Shown one piece after another: positions 17,269-25,713 of a stretch of 64,000 nucleotides of DNA. Both the position numbers and the translations under genes were made by a program. Where the stretch lies: positions 62,001 through 126,000 of the forward strand of contig NZ_BDBT01000008.1 in NCBI RefSeq assembly GCF_001613125.1, read 5' to 3'. This stretch comes from Nocardia shimofusensis NBRC 100134 (GTDB lineage: Bacteria; Actinomycetota; Actinomycetes; Mycobacteriales; Mycobacteriaceae). The notes under the pieces are model-generated. The model had not been told where the DNA came from. It made no database searches and was given only the letters and a program-made list of their open reading frames with translations. Every line of letters starts with the position of its first letter. Position 1 is the stretch's first letter.

Positions 17269-17817
17269 ATGGACATCCGGGAAATGTCGGTGCCCGGCGC
17301 GTGGGTGATCACCCCGCGGGTACTGACCGACGAGCGCGGCGCGTTCGCCGAATCGTTCAAGGCCTCGGAGTTCGAGAAGGCGATCGGCCGCCCGATGGAT
17401 CTTCGGCAGGTGAACGTGTCGGTATCGGCCGCGGGCGTGCTGCGCGGCATCCACTACACCGAGGATCCGCCCGGCCAGGCCAAATACGTGACCTGCGTGC
17501 GCGGCGCGTTCCTCGACGTGGTGGTGGACCTGCGCCCCGGCTCGCCCACCTACGGGCACTGGGACAGCGTGCTGATCGACGACGTGGACCGGCGCTCGGT
17601 GTTCCTCTCCGAGGGCCTCGGCCACGCCATCCTCTCGCTCGAGGACGAATCCACCGTCACGTATCTGTGCTCGCTCGAGTACACGCCCGAGGCCGACCAC
17701 GACCTCGACGCCTTCGACCCCACGCTGGCCATCGACTGGCCGCGCGTGGGGCGCGACGGCACACCGCTGACCTACCTGCGCTCCCCCAAGGACACCGCCG
17801 CGCCGCGGCTGGTCTGA
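17269..17817 (+). CDS. rmlC: dTDP-4-dehydrorhamnose 3,5-epimerase
   Basis: A 182-residue cupin enzyme, third in dTDP-rhamnose synthesis. It shows VLTDERGAFAESFK near the start, then the RmlC core RGIHYTEDPPGQAKYVTCVR with the catalytic His, and FLSEGLGHAILSLEDESTVT followed by YLCSLEYTPE with the region of the catalytic Tyr. ATG 17269 begins one base after the rmlA stop, so the pair is translationally coupled. The last 19 bases of the coding region form the first unit of a 24-bp tandem array that runs on past the stop (17799-17918), so the C-terminal end may have been altered by replication slippage. Confidence 0.94.
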   Translation: MDIREMSVPGAWVITPRVLTDERGAFAESFKASEFEKAIGRPMDLRQVNVSVSAAGVLRGIHYTEDPPGQAKYVTCVRGAFLDVVVDLRPGSPTYGHWDSVLIDDVDRRSVFLSEGLGHAILSLEDESTVTYLCSLEYTPEADHDLDAFDPTLAIDWPRVGRDGTPLTYLRSPKDTAAPRLV

Positions 17818-17918
17818 TCGGCCGCGCCGCGGCTGGTCTGATCGGCCGCGGCGCAGCTGGTCTGATCGGCCGCGGCGCAGCTGGTCTGATCGGCCGCGGC
17901 GCGGCTGGTCTGATCCGG
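17799..17918 (+). repeat. Five-copy 24-bp tandem repeat spanning the rmlC stop codon
   Basis: Units start at 17799, 17823, 17847, 17871 and 17895. Each contains GCTGGTCTGATC as a common core. Copies 1 and 2 are identical; copies 3 and 4 differ from them by a few bases (CGCGGCGCAG instead of CGCGCCGCGG) and are identical to each other; copy 5 is a mosaic and decays in its last three bases. Copy 1 contains the real rmlC stop (TGA 17815-17817), so the array looks like expansion of the gene's 3' end. TGATC recurs in every copy. Confidence 0.95.
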
Positions 17919-17928
17919 GCCGGGCGGG

Positions 17929-18804
17929 CTAGGCCAGCGCGGTGACGGCGTCGTCGAGCAATTCGCGGGCGTCCACCGCGGCCGAGGCGATATCCGCGAA
18001 CGCCGCCCGGTAGCGGGCGAAATCGGCCTCCTTGTCGAGATACACCGGACCGGTGAACGTCTCGACGTAGACCACGGGCGGTTCGGGTGCGGTCGTGCCG
18101 TCGGCCGGGAATTCGAGGATGGCGAAGCGGCTGGTCTCCATGCCCGCGTGGTAGTCCGATCCGGCGGGGATCACGCGAAGCCGCACCGTCGGCAGGTCAC
18201 AGATCCGGCGCAGGTGATCGAGTTGTTCGGCCGCGACCTCCGGGCCGCCGACGCGATGGCGCAGCACGGCTTCGGGGATCACCACGTCCAGCCGCAGCGG
18301 CGCGCCGGGTCGGGTGAGCAGCGATTGCCTGGTGCGGCGCAGTTCCACCCGACGCTCGATCTCGGTCGCGCCCGCCGCGGGCCGGGCGGTGCGCAGCAGG
18401 GCGCGGGTGTAGGCCTCGGTCTGCAGCAGTCCGGGGATCAGATCGGCCTCGTATCCGGCGAGCTGGCGAGCGGCCTCCTCGAGGCCGATGTAGATGTCGA
18501 ACCCCTCGGCGACCACATCGGTGTAGGCGGTCCACCAGCCCCTGGCCTTGGTCTCCTTCGCCAGCGCCGCCAGCGGGGCGACCACGTCGGCGGGTGCGCC
18601 GTAGACCTTGCACATCGCTTCCACATCGAGACTGCGCAGCGAAGTCTGACCGGTTTCGATCCGCCAGATCTTGGCTTCGGACCATTCCAGTTGCCGCGCG
18701 GCGGTCCTGGTCGTCATTCTCGCGCGCGTGCGCAGATCCCGGAGATTCCGGCCCAGCCGTCTTCGCGGCATCGTCGATCCGGTGGTCATCTGCGACAGAA
18801 CCAT
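17929..18804 (-). CDS. XRE-family DNA-binding protein with DUF5753 (Scr1-type) domain
   Basis: A 291-residue regulator. Residues about 15-75 are a helix-turn-helix (LGRNLRDLRTRARMTTRTAA, EWSEAKIWRIETGQTSLRSL). Residues about 100-285 are the DUF5753 domain: YIGLEEAARQLAGYEADLIP, GLLQTEAYTRALLRTARPA, RRVELRRTRQSLL and PPVVYVETFTGPVYLDKEAD. This type is abundant in filamentous actinomycetes, usually paired with a small DUF397 gene, and is described as toxin-antitoxin-like or developmental. No DUF397 gene lies next to it here. It is convergent with rmlC across the tandem repeat array. Confidence 0.88.
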   Translation of the reverse strand: MVLSQMTTGSTMPRRRLGRNLRDLRTRARMTTRTAARQLEWSEAKIWRIETGQTSLRSLDVEAMCKVYGAPADVVAPLAALAKETKARGWWTAYTDVVAEGFDIYIGLEEAARQLAGYEADLIPGLLQTEAYTRALLRTARPAAGATEIERRVELRRTRQSLLTRPGAPLRLDVVIPEAVLRHRVGGPEVAAEQLDHLRRICDLPTVRLRVIPAGSDYHAGMETSRFAILEFPADGTTAPEPPVVYVETFTGPVYLDKEADFARYRAAFADIASAAVDARELLDDAVTALA

Positions 18805-18964
18805 ATGTTCCCCCTATGAGCCCCTTGTGATGCATCGGGCGGCTCCGCAATGGATACGGGGTCACCCGAACGGCATTGTTTCACAACAGATCCCGCGCAG
18901 CGCAACACCGGATATCCAGGGGCGCGGCGGGTTGTCCGGCACGCCACGGCAAGCTAAGAACTCG

Positions 18965-19558
18965 CTACTTCCGGGAATTGCCGCGCCGGAATCGCCAGAA
19001 TTGCACCGCACGCACATCCTCGGAAAGCTGGTTGACCGGCTCGGCGACATCCGAGAGCGCTTGGAAGAGGTCGTCGGCGAGATCGCTGATGTGCTCGACT
19101 CTGGTCGCCAGCCGGGAAGCGTTGACCAGGAACTCGAGCGCCAAGCGCACGACGGCGGCGATGGTCAGGCCCAACGGGATCGCCACCAGCACGGCCAGGA
19201 TGCCGAGCACGAAGGTGACCCTCCACATCAGCACCACCACCGCGATCGGCACCGCGACAGCGAGGATCAGGCCGAGCAGATAGGCCAGCGGCAACAGGGT
19301 TCGGGTCGCGGAGCGCTGGAACTGCACGTCCAGCAGCGCGCTGAAAGCCTCGCCGACCCAGCGCCGGAAGTCGCCGAGGCTGCCGAAGGGCCGGGCGGGC
19401 TCGTCGACCTGGGCGGCCTCGCCACCCTCACCACCCTCGCCACCGAGGCGCCGCAATGCCGAAGCCTTCCAGGTGATCCAACGGGATTCGGTCTCGAACT
19501 CGCCGGGGGCGGGCGGCACGCCGTCGCTCGGTTCCCCGTTCGCGCCGGAATCGCTCAT
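18965..19558 (-). CDS. DUF4282 domain membrane protein
   Basis: About 197 residues. A hydrophilic N-terminus of about 60 residues (with a GGEGGEGGE stretch) leads into the domain at FGSLGDFRRWVGEAFSALLD. Two or three hydrophobic segments follow (LLPLAYLLGLILAVAVPIAV, TFVLGILAVLVAIPLGLTIA), then a C-terminal amphipathic helix. This matches the DUF4282 pattern. ATG 19558 follows AGAGGGGC. No function is known to me. It is divergent from the small hypothetical gene at 19802, with about 240 bases of shared upstream DNA. Confidence 0.75.
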   Translation of the reverse strand: MSDSGANGEPSDGVPPAPGEFETESRWITWKASALRRLGGEGGEGGEAAQVDEPARPFGSLGDFRRWVGEAFSALLDVQFQRSATRTLLPLAYLLGLILAVAVPIAVVVLMWRVTFVLGILAVLVAIPLGLTIAAVVRLALEFLVNASRLATRVEHISDLADDLFQALSDVAEPVNQLSEDVRAVQFWRFRRGNSRK

Positions 19559-19801
19559 GTTCGCATAGTGCCCCTCTTCGGTGGCCGAAACCACCGCAGA
19601 GCGCGGGAGTTCACCATCATCGGACAGACACACGGGGGTGCGGTTGTGAGAACACCGTGATCGAAGCGATACACTACCGCGCCGAATGAGACGTACTGCA
19701 CACTCGAGAAATTTTTTCGCAAAGGCGTAACGCGCGGGCCCCTGCCCGTCGATACGCCCCATGAACACAGACCCAAGAGCTATCCGGGAATGGAGAACAC
19801 A

Positions 19802-20284
19802 GTGCGCACCACGTTTCCGACTTCCGTCTCCGCGGCCGACATGGACGCCGCGGCGCAGGACTACATCCAGCGTGGATGGACGGTCGCAGAAACGGCCAAC
19901 GGGCTGTGCCTGATCACCGACGACGAGGTCTCGGCGATCGAGATCAGCGGCGAGCTGGCGGGCGAGGTCCGGCGCTTCATGCGCGCGAACAACCTCAGCG
20001 GTCCGGTGATCGAGGTACCCGGCTCCGAGCGTCGGGAGATCCATCTGGTCACCGGTATGCGCAAGGCCGCGATGGCGCTGGACGCGCTGCGCGAGGCCGG
20101 CGCGATCGTCTACACCGACGGCGCGGGCGTACCGCTGCCGCCGAGCAAGCTGTCGGCCGGTTGCGCCCACTGGGGCGTCGCGCCGCACGAGGCCCGCTGG
20201 GTTCCGCCGGTGGTCGCCGTGGCCGCCGCGGTCCGTTCGGCCTCGAGCCGTCGCCGCACGCAGCTGACCAGCGTCGCCTGCTGA
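19802..20284 (+). CDS. Hypothetical protein, resembling N-terminal regions of actinobacterial AEP-like primase proteins
   Basis: About 160 residues, soluble, no signal peptide. GTG 19802 has GGAG six bases upstream; ATG 19790 in the same frame is a less likely start. The core GWTVAETANGLCLITDDEVS and the closing LPPSKLSAGCAHWGVAPHEA plus WVPPVVAVAAAVR resemble short actinobacterial proteins annotated as 'bifunctional DNA primase/polymerase N-terminal'. I see no acidic catalytic pair that would support polymerase activity. The resemblance is from memory and weak. It ends before a canonical terminator at 20352-20382. Confidence 0.65.
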   Translation: MRTTFPTSVSAADMDAAAQDYIQRGWTVAETANGLCLITDDEVSAIEISGELAGEVRRFMRANNLSGPVIEVPGSERREIHLVTGMRKAAMALDALREAGAIVYTDGAGVPLPPSKLSAGCAHWGVAPHEARWVPPVVAVAAAVRSASSRRRTQLTSVAC

Positions 20285-20351
20285 AGCCGCACTCCCACCC
20301 GCTGAAAGCCTCCCGCGCGCAGCGGCGGCCCGCACTACCCCGCTGCCCCCG

Positions 20352-20382
20352 ACCGGCATCCATGTAACGGATGCCGGTTTTT
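20352..20382 (+). terminator. Rho-independent terminator with T-tract
   Basis: ACCGGCATCC (20352-20361) pairs perfectly with 20369-20378 around ATGTAAC, followed by TTTTT. It is one of only two textbook U-tract terminators I found in this GC-rich window. It closes the transcript of the small hypothetical gene and insulates the molybdopterin oxidoreductase gene. Confidence 0.85.
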
Positions 20383-20477
20383 CTCGTTGCCCCGCGCGCA
20401 CTCGCTACCCAGAAATTCTTCGGCAAATGTCGCCGAGAGGGCTGTGCCGGCTGCCTTCCGCGACGAAGATTGCCGAT

Positions 20478-22658
20478 ATGAGCTCCGGTCGGAACCTGCT
20501 GCGCACCTGTCCACTCTGTGAGGCGGTCTGCGGCCTCGAGATCACCCTCGACGCCGACGACCGCGTGCTCTCGGTGCGCGGCGACAAGAGCGACCCCTTC
20601 AGCAAGGGTTTCCTCTGCCCCAAGGGCGCCAGCCTCGGCCGCCTCGACGACGATCCCGACCGCCTCACCGCGCCGGTGATCCGCGACCGTGCCACCGGGC
20701 AGCGGCGCACGGTGAGCTGGGACGAGGCCCTCGACTACATCGCCGAGCGCTTCCCGGCACTGGTCGCCGAGCACGGGGCGCAGGCCACCGCCATGTATGT
20801 CGGAAACCCGAACGCGCACACCGTCTCGGGCACGCTGTACCTGCCGATGCTGATCCGGTCCCTCGGCACCAAGAATCTGTTCTCGGCCAGCACCGCCGAT
20901 CAGATGCCCAAGCAGGTCGCGTCGGGGCTGATGTTCGGCGACCCGCTGACCGTCGCGGTACCCGACCTCGATCGCACCGGCTATCTGCTGATGCTGGGGG
21001 CCAATCCGCTGGAGTCCAACGGCTCGCTGTGCACCGCACCGGATTTCCCCGGCCGGTTGTCGGCGCTGCGCAAGCGCGGCGGTCGACTGGTCGTGGTGGA
21101 CCCGCGAGTCACCAGGACCGCGAAGCTGGCCGACGAGCATCTGTTCATCCGGCCCGGCTCCGACGCCTATCTGCTGTTCGGCCTGGTCCATACACTTTTC
21201 GCCGAGAACCTCACCGAGGTGCGGCTGCCGGTCGACGGCCTGGACGAGGTACGAGCGGCGGCGGCCGACTTCACTCCGCAGGTCGTGGCCGCCCGCACGG
21301 GCGTGCCCGCCGAGACCGTGGTGCGCATCGCCAGGGAACTCGCCGCCGCGCCTGCCGCCGCGGTGTACGCCAGGATCGGCACCTGCACCGCCGAATTCGG
21401 CACGCTCACCCAGTGGCTGGTGGACGTGCTCAATGTCCTCACCGGCAACCTGGACCGCCCGGGCGGCGCGATGTTCGCGAACGCCGCCGCGCTCGGCATC
21501 GTGCGCAGCAAGCCGTTCCGCACCGGTCGCTGGTCGAGCCGGGTGCGCGGGCTCCCCGAGGCGATGGGCGAACTCCCGGTGGCCACGCTCGCCGACGAGA
21601 TCCGCACGCCCGGTGCGGGGCAGATCAGGGCGCTGGTGACGGTGGCGGGCAATCCGGTGCTGTCGGCTCCCGGCGGCGCGCGCTTGGACGAGGCGTTCGC
21701 CGGACTCGACTTCATGGTCAGCGTGGACCGCTACGTCAACGAGACCACCCGGCACGCCGACGTGATCCTGCCGCCGCCGCGCATCGTGGAGGCGCCGCAC
21801 TACGACTTCGCGCTGTTGCAGTTCGCGGTACGCAATTACGCGCGATACTCACCGCCGTTGGTCACCCTGCAAGACGGCAGGCTCTCGGAGATCGAGATCC
21901 TGGTGCGGCTGGCCGCGGCGCTGTCCGGGCGGGAGCACCGCGACACCGGCGAGCAGAGCCGAGTGGCGGCCGTGGACGAGCTGGTCATCGCGGGAATGCT
22001 GCACAAAGCGGGCATACCGGAACGGCGCGAGGAGTTGATCGGCGAGAACAGCACCGAGCAGCGCATCGACCTCATGCTGCGGCTGGGCCCGTACGGGGAG
22101 TGGAACGGCGGCACGCTGAATCTGCGTACGCTGCTGGACAATCCGCACGGCGTCGATCTGGGACCGTTGACTTCGCGCCTGCCCGAGGCGCTGCGTACGG
22201 CTTCCGGGAAGGTGGATCTGGCCCCCGCGCAACTGATCGGCGACGTGGACCGGCTACGGGCCGCGACGGCCGTCGAGGCGCCGGAATTCGTGTTGATCGG
22301 CCGTCGGCATCTGCGCTCCAACAACAGCTGGCTGCACAATGTGCCGACGCTGGTGAGCGGCACGAACAAGTGCACGCTGCAGATCCATCCTGCCGATGTG
22401 GACCGGCTCGGGCTCGGCGAGCAGGCGATCGTCAGTTCCGCGGTGGGCACGGTGACGGTGCCGCTGGAGCCGACCGAGACGATCATGCCGGGCGTGGTGA
22501 GCCTGCCGCACGGCTGGGGACACGGCGACAGTCCGCAGGCGGTCGCGCAGGCCCACGCCGGCGTGAACGCCAATGCGCTGACCGATGATTCGGTGGTGGA
22601 CATGCCGTCGGGGAATGCGGTTTTCAACGGCGTTCCGGTGACGGTGCGACCGGTCTGA
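20478..22658 (+). CDS. Molybdopterin-dependent oxidoreductase (formate dehydrogenase/DMSO reductase superfamily)
   Basis: About 726 residues. The N-terminus has the 4Fe-4S motif of this superfamily, CPLCEAVC followed by GFLCPKG (C-x2-C-x3-C-x27-C). Then come molybdopterin-binding segments (TVSWDEALDYIAERFPALVA, LLMLGANPLESNGSL, GGRLVVVDPRVTRTAKLADE) and a C-terminal molydopterin-dinucleotide-binding domain from about residue 600 (RRHLRSNNSWLHN, VSLPHGWGHGD). It resembles M. tuberculosis Rv0197 more than respiratory formate dehydrogenases. No Tat signal is visible, so it is probably cytoplasmic. No electron-transfer subunit lies beside it. The start is ATG 20478, just before the cysteine motif. 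Substrate unknown. Confidence 0.9.
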   Translation: MSSGRNLLRTCPLCEAVCGLEITLDADDRVLSVRGDKSDPFSKGFLCPKGASLGRLDDDPDRLTAPVIRDRATGQRRTVSWDEALDYIAERFPALVAEHGAQATAMYVGNPNAHTVSGTLYLPMLIRSLGTKNLFSASTADQMPKQVASGLMFGDPLTVAVPDLDRTGYLLMLGANPLESNGSLCTAPDFPGRLSALRKRGGRLVVVDPRVTRTAKLADEHLFIRPGSDAYLLFGLVHTLFAENLTEVRLPVDGLDEVRAAAADFTPQVVAARTGVPAETVVRIARELAAAPAAAVYARIGTCTAEFGTLTQWLVDVLNVLTGNLDRPGGAMFANAAALGIVRSKPFRTGRWSSRVRGLPEAMGELPVATLADEIRTPGAGQIRALVTVAGNPVLSAPGGARLDEAFAGLDFMVSVDRYVNETTRHADVILPPPRIVEAPHYDFALLQFAVRNYARYSPPLVTLQDGRLSEIEILVRLAAALSGREHRDTGEQSRVAAVDELVIAGMLHKAGIPERREELIGENSTEQRIDLMLRLGPYGEWNGGTLNLRTLLDNPHGVDLGPLTSRLPEALRTASGKVDLAPAQLIGDVDRLRAATAVEAPEFVLIGRRHLRSNNSWLHNVPTLVSGTNKCTLQIHPADVDRLGLGEQAIVSSAVGTVTVPLEPTETIMPGVVSLPHGWGHGDSPQAVAQAHAGVNANALTDDSVVDMPSGNAVFNGVPVTVRPV

Positions 22659-22948
22659 GGCCGCGAATCCCGCACCGCGAGCATTTCGGCCCGCGGGAGA
22701 ACAAGCCGTATGGTTCGCACTGTTGTTGCAGGTCAATGGGTTGCGTAACACAGGAATTCGCACGGTCGGTGCGACCATAATCCTTCGCCGCCGCGGATCG
22801 TCGCTTAGGATCGGACCCGCTTTCCGGTTTATTCGCAGTTTCAGCTTTTCGAGGTTCGGGCATGTGATCGACGCGGAGCAACAACGACGTTCGACGCGGA
22901 GCAGACGACGACGACCCCCGGACCCGCGACCACCTTCAGGGGGCAGCA

Positions 22949-23584
22949 ATGACGGGCAGCGCCACGACGGGCAACCAGATCGGTAGCGACGGCGAACACG
23001 CCCTACAGGAGCGCTACGGCACCACCGCGCGGGCCGAGCGCTTCTACAACGACCAGGTACTGGACCGGCTCAACGAACAGATGATCGATTTCGTCGGCCG
23101 GATGGAGATGGCGTTCATCGCCACCGCCGACAAGAACGGCGAGTGCGACAACACCTTCCGCGCGGGGCCGCCCGGCTTCCTGCACGTCGTGGACGATCGC
23201 ACCGTCGTCTACCCGGAGTACCGGGGCAACGGGGTGATGGCCAGTCTCGGCAACATCGCGGAGAACCCGCACGTCGGCATCCTCATGGTCGACTTCGTGC
23301 AGGATCTGATCGGCCTGCACATCAACGGCTCGGCGCGCATCGTGGAGGACGCCACCCTGCGGCGCAGCCTACCGGACCTGCCCGAGGCCACCGCGGGCAA
23401 GATCGCCGAGCGCTGGGTGGTGGTCGAGGTCGAAGAGGCCTACATCCACTGCCGCAAGCACATACCGCACATGGTTCCGGCCGAGCGCGAACAGCGCGAG
23501 TGGGGCACCGACAACACCCGCGCCAAGGGCGGCGACTACTTCGGCGCCAAGGCGCAGAAGCAGGCGGTCCTCGCGGGGTCCTAG
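22949..23584 (+). CDS. Pyridoxamine 5'-phosphate oxidase-like flavin protein
   Basis: A 211-residue split-barrel protein. The core runs from DFVGRMEMAFIATADKNGEC through DRTVVYPEYRGNGVMASLGN to NPHVGILMVDF and LHINGSARIV, the order of the PNPOx-like FMN-binding barrel. The C-terminal tail (YIHCRKHIPHMVP) is typical of a subgroup without vitamin B6 activity, often annotated only as 'PNPOx family'. ATG 22949 follows AGGGGGCAGCA. It probably binds FMN or F420 and reduces a small molecule. The 290-base gap upstream has no other plausible gene. Confidence 0.85.
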   Translation: MTGSATTGNQIGSDGEHALQERYGTTARAERFYNDQVLDRLNEQMIDFVGRMEMAFIATADKNGECDNTFRAGPPGFLHVVDDRTVVYPEYRGNGVMASLGNIAENPHVGILMVDFVQDLIGLHINGSARIVEDATLRRSLPDLPEATAGKIAERWVVVEVEEAYIHCRKHIPHMVPAEREQREWGTDNTRAKGGDYFGAKAQKQAVLAGS

Positions 23585-23611
23585 CCGCTCACCGGCTCCG
23601 GCCGGAGCGGC

Positions 23612-24076
23612 TCAGCGCATTCTGAAGATCACCACACGCTGCACGAGGAAGTTGATCACCGTCGCGGTCCCCTGGGCGACCACGAACGCGGCGGTCACCG
23701 CCAGGAACTCCCTGCCGAGCAGGTGCACCATCAGCTGGTTGATGCCGACCTGCACCGCGAAGGTGGTCGCGTAGAGGGCGACCACCGCCAGGAACCGGGC
23801 CCGGCTCGGCGCGGCCTGGAAGGTCCACCGGCGATTGATCAGGTAGGCCGTCGTGGTGCCCGCGATGAAGCCGATCGCCTTGGCGACCGCCACCGGCAGG
23901 CCGACCAGCTCGAGCAGGATCAGATACAGGCCGAAGTCGACGATCGCCGACAGCCCGCCGGTCACCGTGAAGCGAATGATCTGCGTCTTCAGGTCGACCG
24001 TGCCTTCCGGGTCCCCGAGGGATTCGTCGACCACGGGCAACTCGACCGTGGGCGGTAACTGCTGTTCGGCGTGCAC
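23612..24076 (-). CDS. GtrA-family protein, Rv3789-like (decaprenyl-phosphate-arabinose partner)
   Basis: A 154-residue membrane protein with four hydrophobic segments. FTVTGGLSAIVDFGLYLILL, TAYLINRRWTFQA and GTATVINFLVQRVVIF closely match M. tuberculosis Rv3789, which sits next to dprE1 there too. Rv3789 has been proposed to flip decaprenyl-phospho-arabinose or to anchor AftA; its exact role is debated. The GTG at 24076 gives a 30-residue hydrophilic N-terminus; a later start cannot be excluded. It is divergent from dprE1, sharing an upstream region with three direct repeats. Confidence 0.88.
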   Translation of the reverse strand: MHAEQQLPPTVELPVVDESLGDPEGTVDLKTQIIRFTVTGGLSAIVDFGLYLILLELVGLPVAVAKAIGFIAGTTTAYLINRRWTFQAAPSRARFLAVVALYATTFAVQVGINQLMVHLLGREFLAVTAAFVVAQGTATVINFLVQRVVIFRMR

Positions 24077-24116
24077 GGCGACGAGCCTAACGCCGCACGC
24101 GGGCGGGGGCGTGCCC

Positions 24117-24185
24117 TACCGGCGAGAACGTCGTGCCGTACCGGCGAGAACAAGGCCGTACCACCGACGCCGTACCGGCGAGTAC
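24117..24185 (+). repeat. Three direct repeats in the gtrA/dprE1 divergent region
   Basis: TACCGGCGAGAAC occurs exactly at 24117-24129 and 24139-24151, and as TACCGGCGAGTAC at 24173-24185. The first two start 22 bases apart, about two helical turns. A partial copy (GCGAGAAC) follows at 24187-24194. The array ends about 40 bases before the dprE1 start at 24232. This could be a regulator binding array or a slippage product. Confidence 0.8.
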
Positions 24186-24231
24186 AGCGAGAACGAACCC
24201 GCGTCCGCGCGGGCATGTAGCCTGTGAGCCG

Positions 24232-25713
24232 ATGTCCACGAAAGCTCCGACCTCCACCCCGACGACCGGCGACGGCGAGTCCCCGAGCAGCATCGACGGC
24301 GGCGCCGAGCGCGCCGGGACGTTCACGCTGCCGACCCGGACCCGCTCCCTGTCCGGGTGGGGTCGCACCGCACCCACCTCCGCCGAAGTGCTCTCGACCA
24401 GCGATCCGGAAGTGATCGCCAAGGCCGTCGCGATGGTCGCCGAGGACAACGACGCCAAGCCCGCCCACCTGCGCCGCGGCATCGTCGCGCGCGGTCTCGG
24501 CCGGTCCTACGGCGACAACGCCCAGAACGCGGGCGGCCTGGTCGTCGACATGACCGCGCTGAACAAGATCCACCGCATCGACGCCGACACCCGGCTCGTC
24601 GACGTGGACGCGGGCGTGACGCTGGACCAGCTGATGCGCGCCGCGCTGCCGTTCGGCCTGTGGGTTCCGGTGCTGCCGGGCACCCGCCAGGTCACCGTCG
24701 GCGGCGCCATCGGCTCCGACATCCACGGTAAGAACCATCACAGCGCCGGCAGCTTCGGCAACCACGTGCGCTCGATGGACCTGCTGACCGCGGACGGCAC
24801 CGTCCAGCACCTCACCCCGCGCAAGAACGCCAAGCTGTTCTGGGCGACCGTCGGCGGCTGTGGCCTGACCGGCATCATCCTGCGCGTCACCATCGAGATG
24901 ACCCCGACCGAGACGGCGTACTTCATCGCCGACGGCGACGTCACCGCGAGCCTGGACGAGACCATCGCCTTCCACAGCGACGGCACCGAGGACAACTACA
25001 CCTACAGCTCGGCGTGGTTCGACGCGATCAGCGCCCCACCCAAGCTGGGACGCGCGGTGATCTCCCGTGGCTCGCTGGCCACGCTCGACCAGCTGCCCAA
25101 GAAGCTGCGCAAGAACCCGCTCGGCTTCACCGGCAAGACCTTCCTGACCTTCCCCGACCTGTTCCCGAACGGCCTGCTCAACAAGCAGACCTTCACGCTG
25201 GCCACCGAGGTCTGGTACCGCAAGGGCGCCACCTACCGGCAGAAGCCGCAGAACCTCACCGCGTTCTATCACCCGCTGGACATGCTCGGCGAGTGGAATC
25301 GCGCCTACGGTTCGCAGGGCTTCCTGCAGTACCAGTTCGTGGTGCCGCCGGAGGCCGTCGAGGAGTTCAAGCGGATCCTCGTCGACATCCAGCGCAGCGG
25401 GCACTACTCGTTCCTGAACGTGTTCAAGTACTTCGGCGAGGGCAACCAGGCGCCGCTGAGCTTCCCGATGCCCGGCTGGAATGTCTGCCTGGACTTCCCG
25501 ATCCGGCCGGGCCTCAACGAGTTCGTCACCGAATTGGACGCCCGCGTCCTGGAATTCGGCGGCAGGCTCTACACCGGCAAGGACTCGCGCACCACCGCCG
25601 AGACCTTCCACAAGATGTATCCCCGGATCGACGAGTGGATCAAGGTCCGCCGGAGCGTCGATCCCGCAGGCGTTTTCATGTCCGATATGGCCAGGAGGCT
25701 GGAACTCCAGTGA
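24232..25713 (+). CDS. dprE1: Decaprenylphosphoryl-beta-D-ribose oxidase
   Basis: A 493-residue FAD enzyme that oxidises decaprenyl-phospho-ribose to the 2-keto form, the first half of arabinose donor synthesis. FAD-binding segments include [40 protein letters not shown] and [20 protein letters not shown] with [11 protein letters not shown]. The substrate side has [19 protein letters not shown] and [10 protein letters not shown]. The Cys there (residue 419 here, codon 25486-25488) aligns with Cys387 of M. tuberculosis, the residue attacked by benzothiazinones. The N-terminus is about 30 residues longer than in M. tuberculosis. dprE2 starts inside the stop codon (GTGA, 25710-25713). Confidence 0.97.
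   Translation: MSTKAPTSTPTTGDGESPSSIDGGAERAGTFTLPTRTRSLSGWGRTAPTSAEVLSTSDPEVIAKAVAMVAEDNDAKPAHLRRGIVARGLGRSYGDNAQNAGGLVVDMTALNKIHRIDADTRLVDVDAGVTLDQLMRAALPFGLWVPVLPGTRQVTVGGAIGSDIHGKNHHSAGSFGNHVRSMDLLTADGTVQHLTPRKNAKLFWATVGGCGLTGIILRVTIEMTPTETAYFIADGDVTASLDETIAFHSDGTEDNYTYSSAWFDAISAPPKLGRAVISRGSLATLDQLPKKLRKNPLGFTGKTFLTFPDLFPNGLLNKQTFTLATEVWYRKGATYRQKPQNLTAFYHPLDMLGEWNRAYGSQGFLQYQFVVPPEAVEEFKRILVDIQRSGHYSFLNVFKYFGEGNQAPLSFPMPGWNVCLDFPIRPGLNEFVTELDARVLEFGGRLYTGKDSRTTAETFHKMYPRIDEWIKVRRSVDPAGVFMSDMARRLELQ

Noticed and set aside
17823-17918. Tandem 24-bp units as a CRISPR array or coding repeat domain
   Set aside because: Units are directly adjacent with no unique spacers, and the rmlC frame stops inside the first unit, so they are neither CRISPR nor translated in the rmlC frame.
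22723-22986. 87-codon frame in the gap before the PNPOx-like gene
   Set aside because: Arg-rich product that runs into the start of the next gene, no ribosome-binding site and no recognisable feature.
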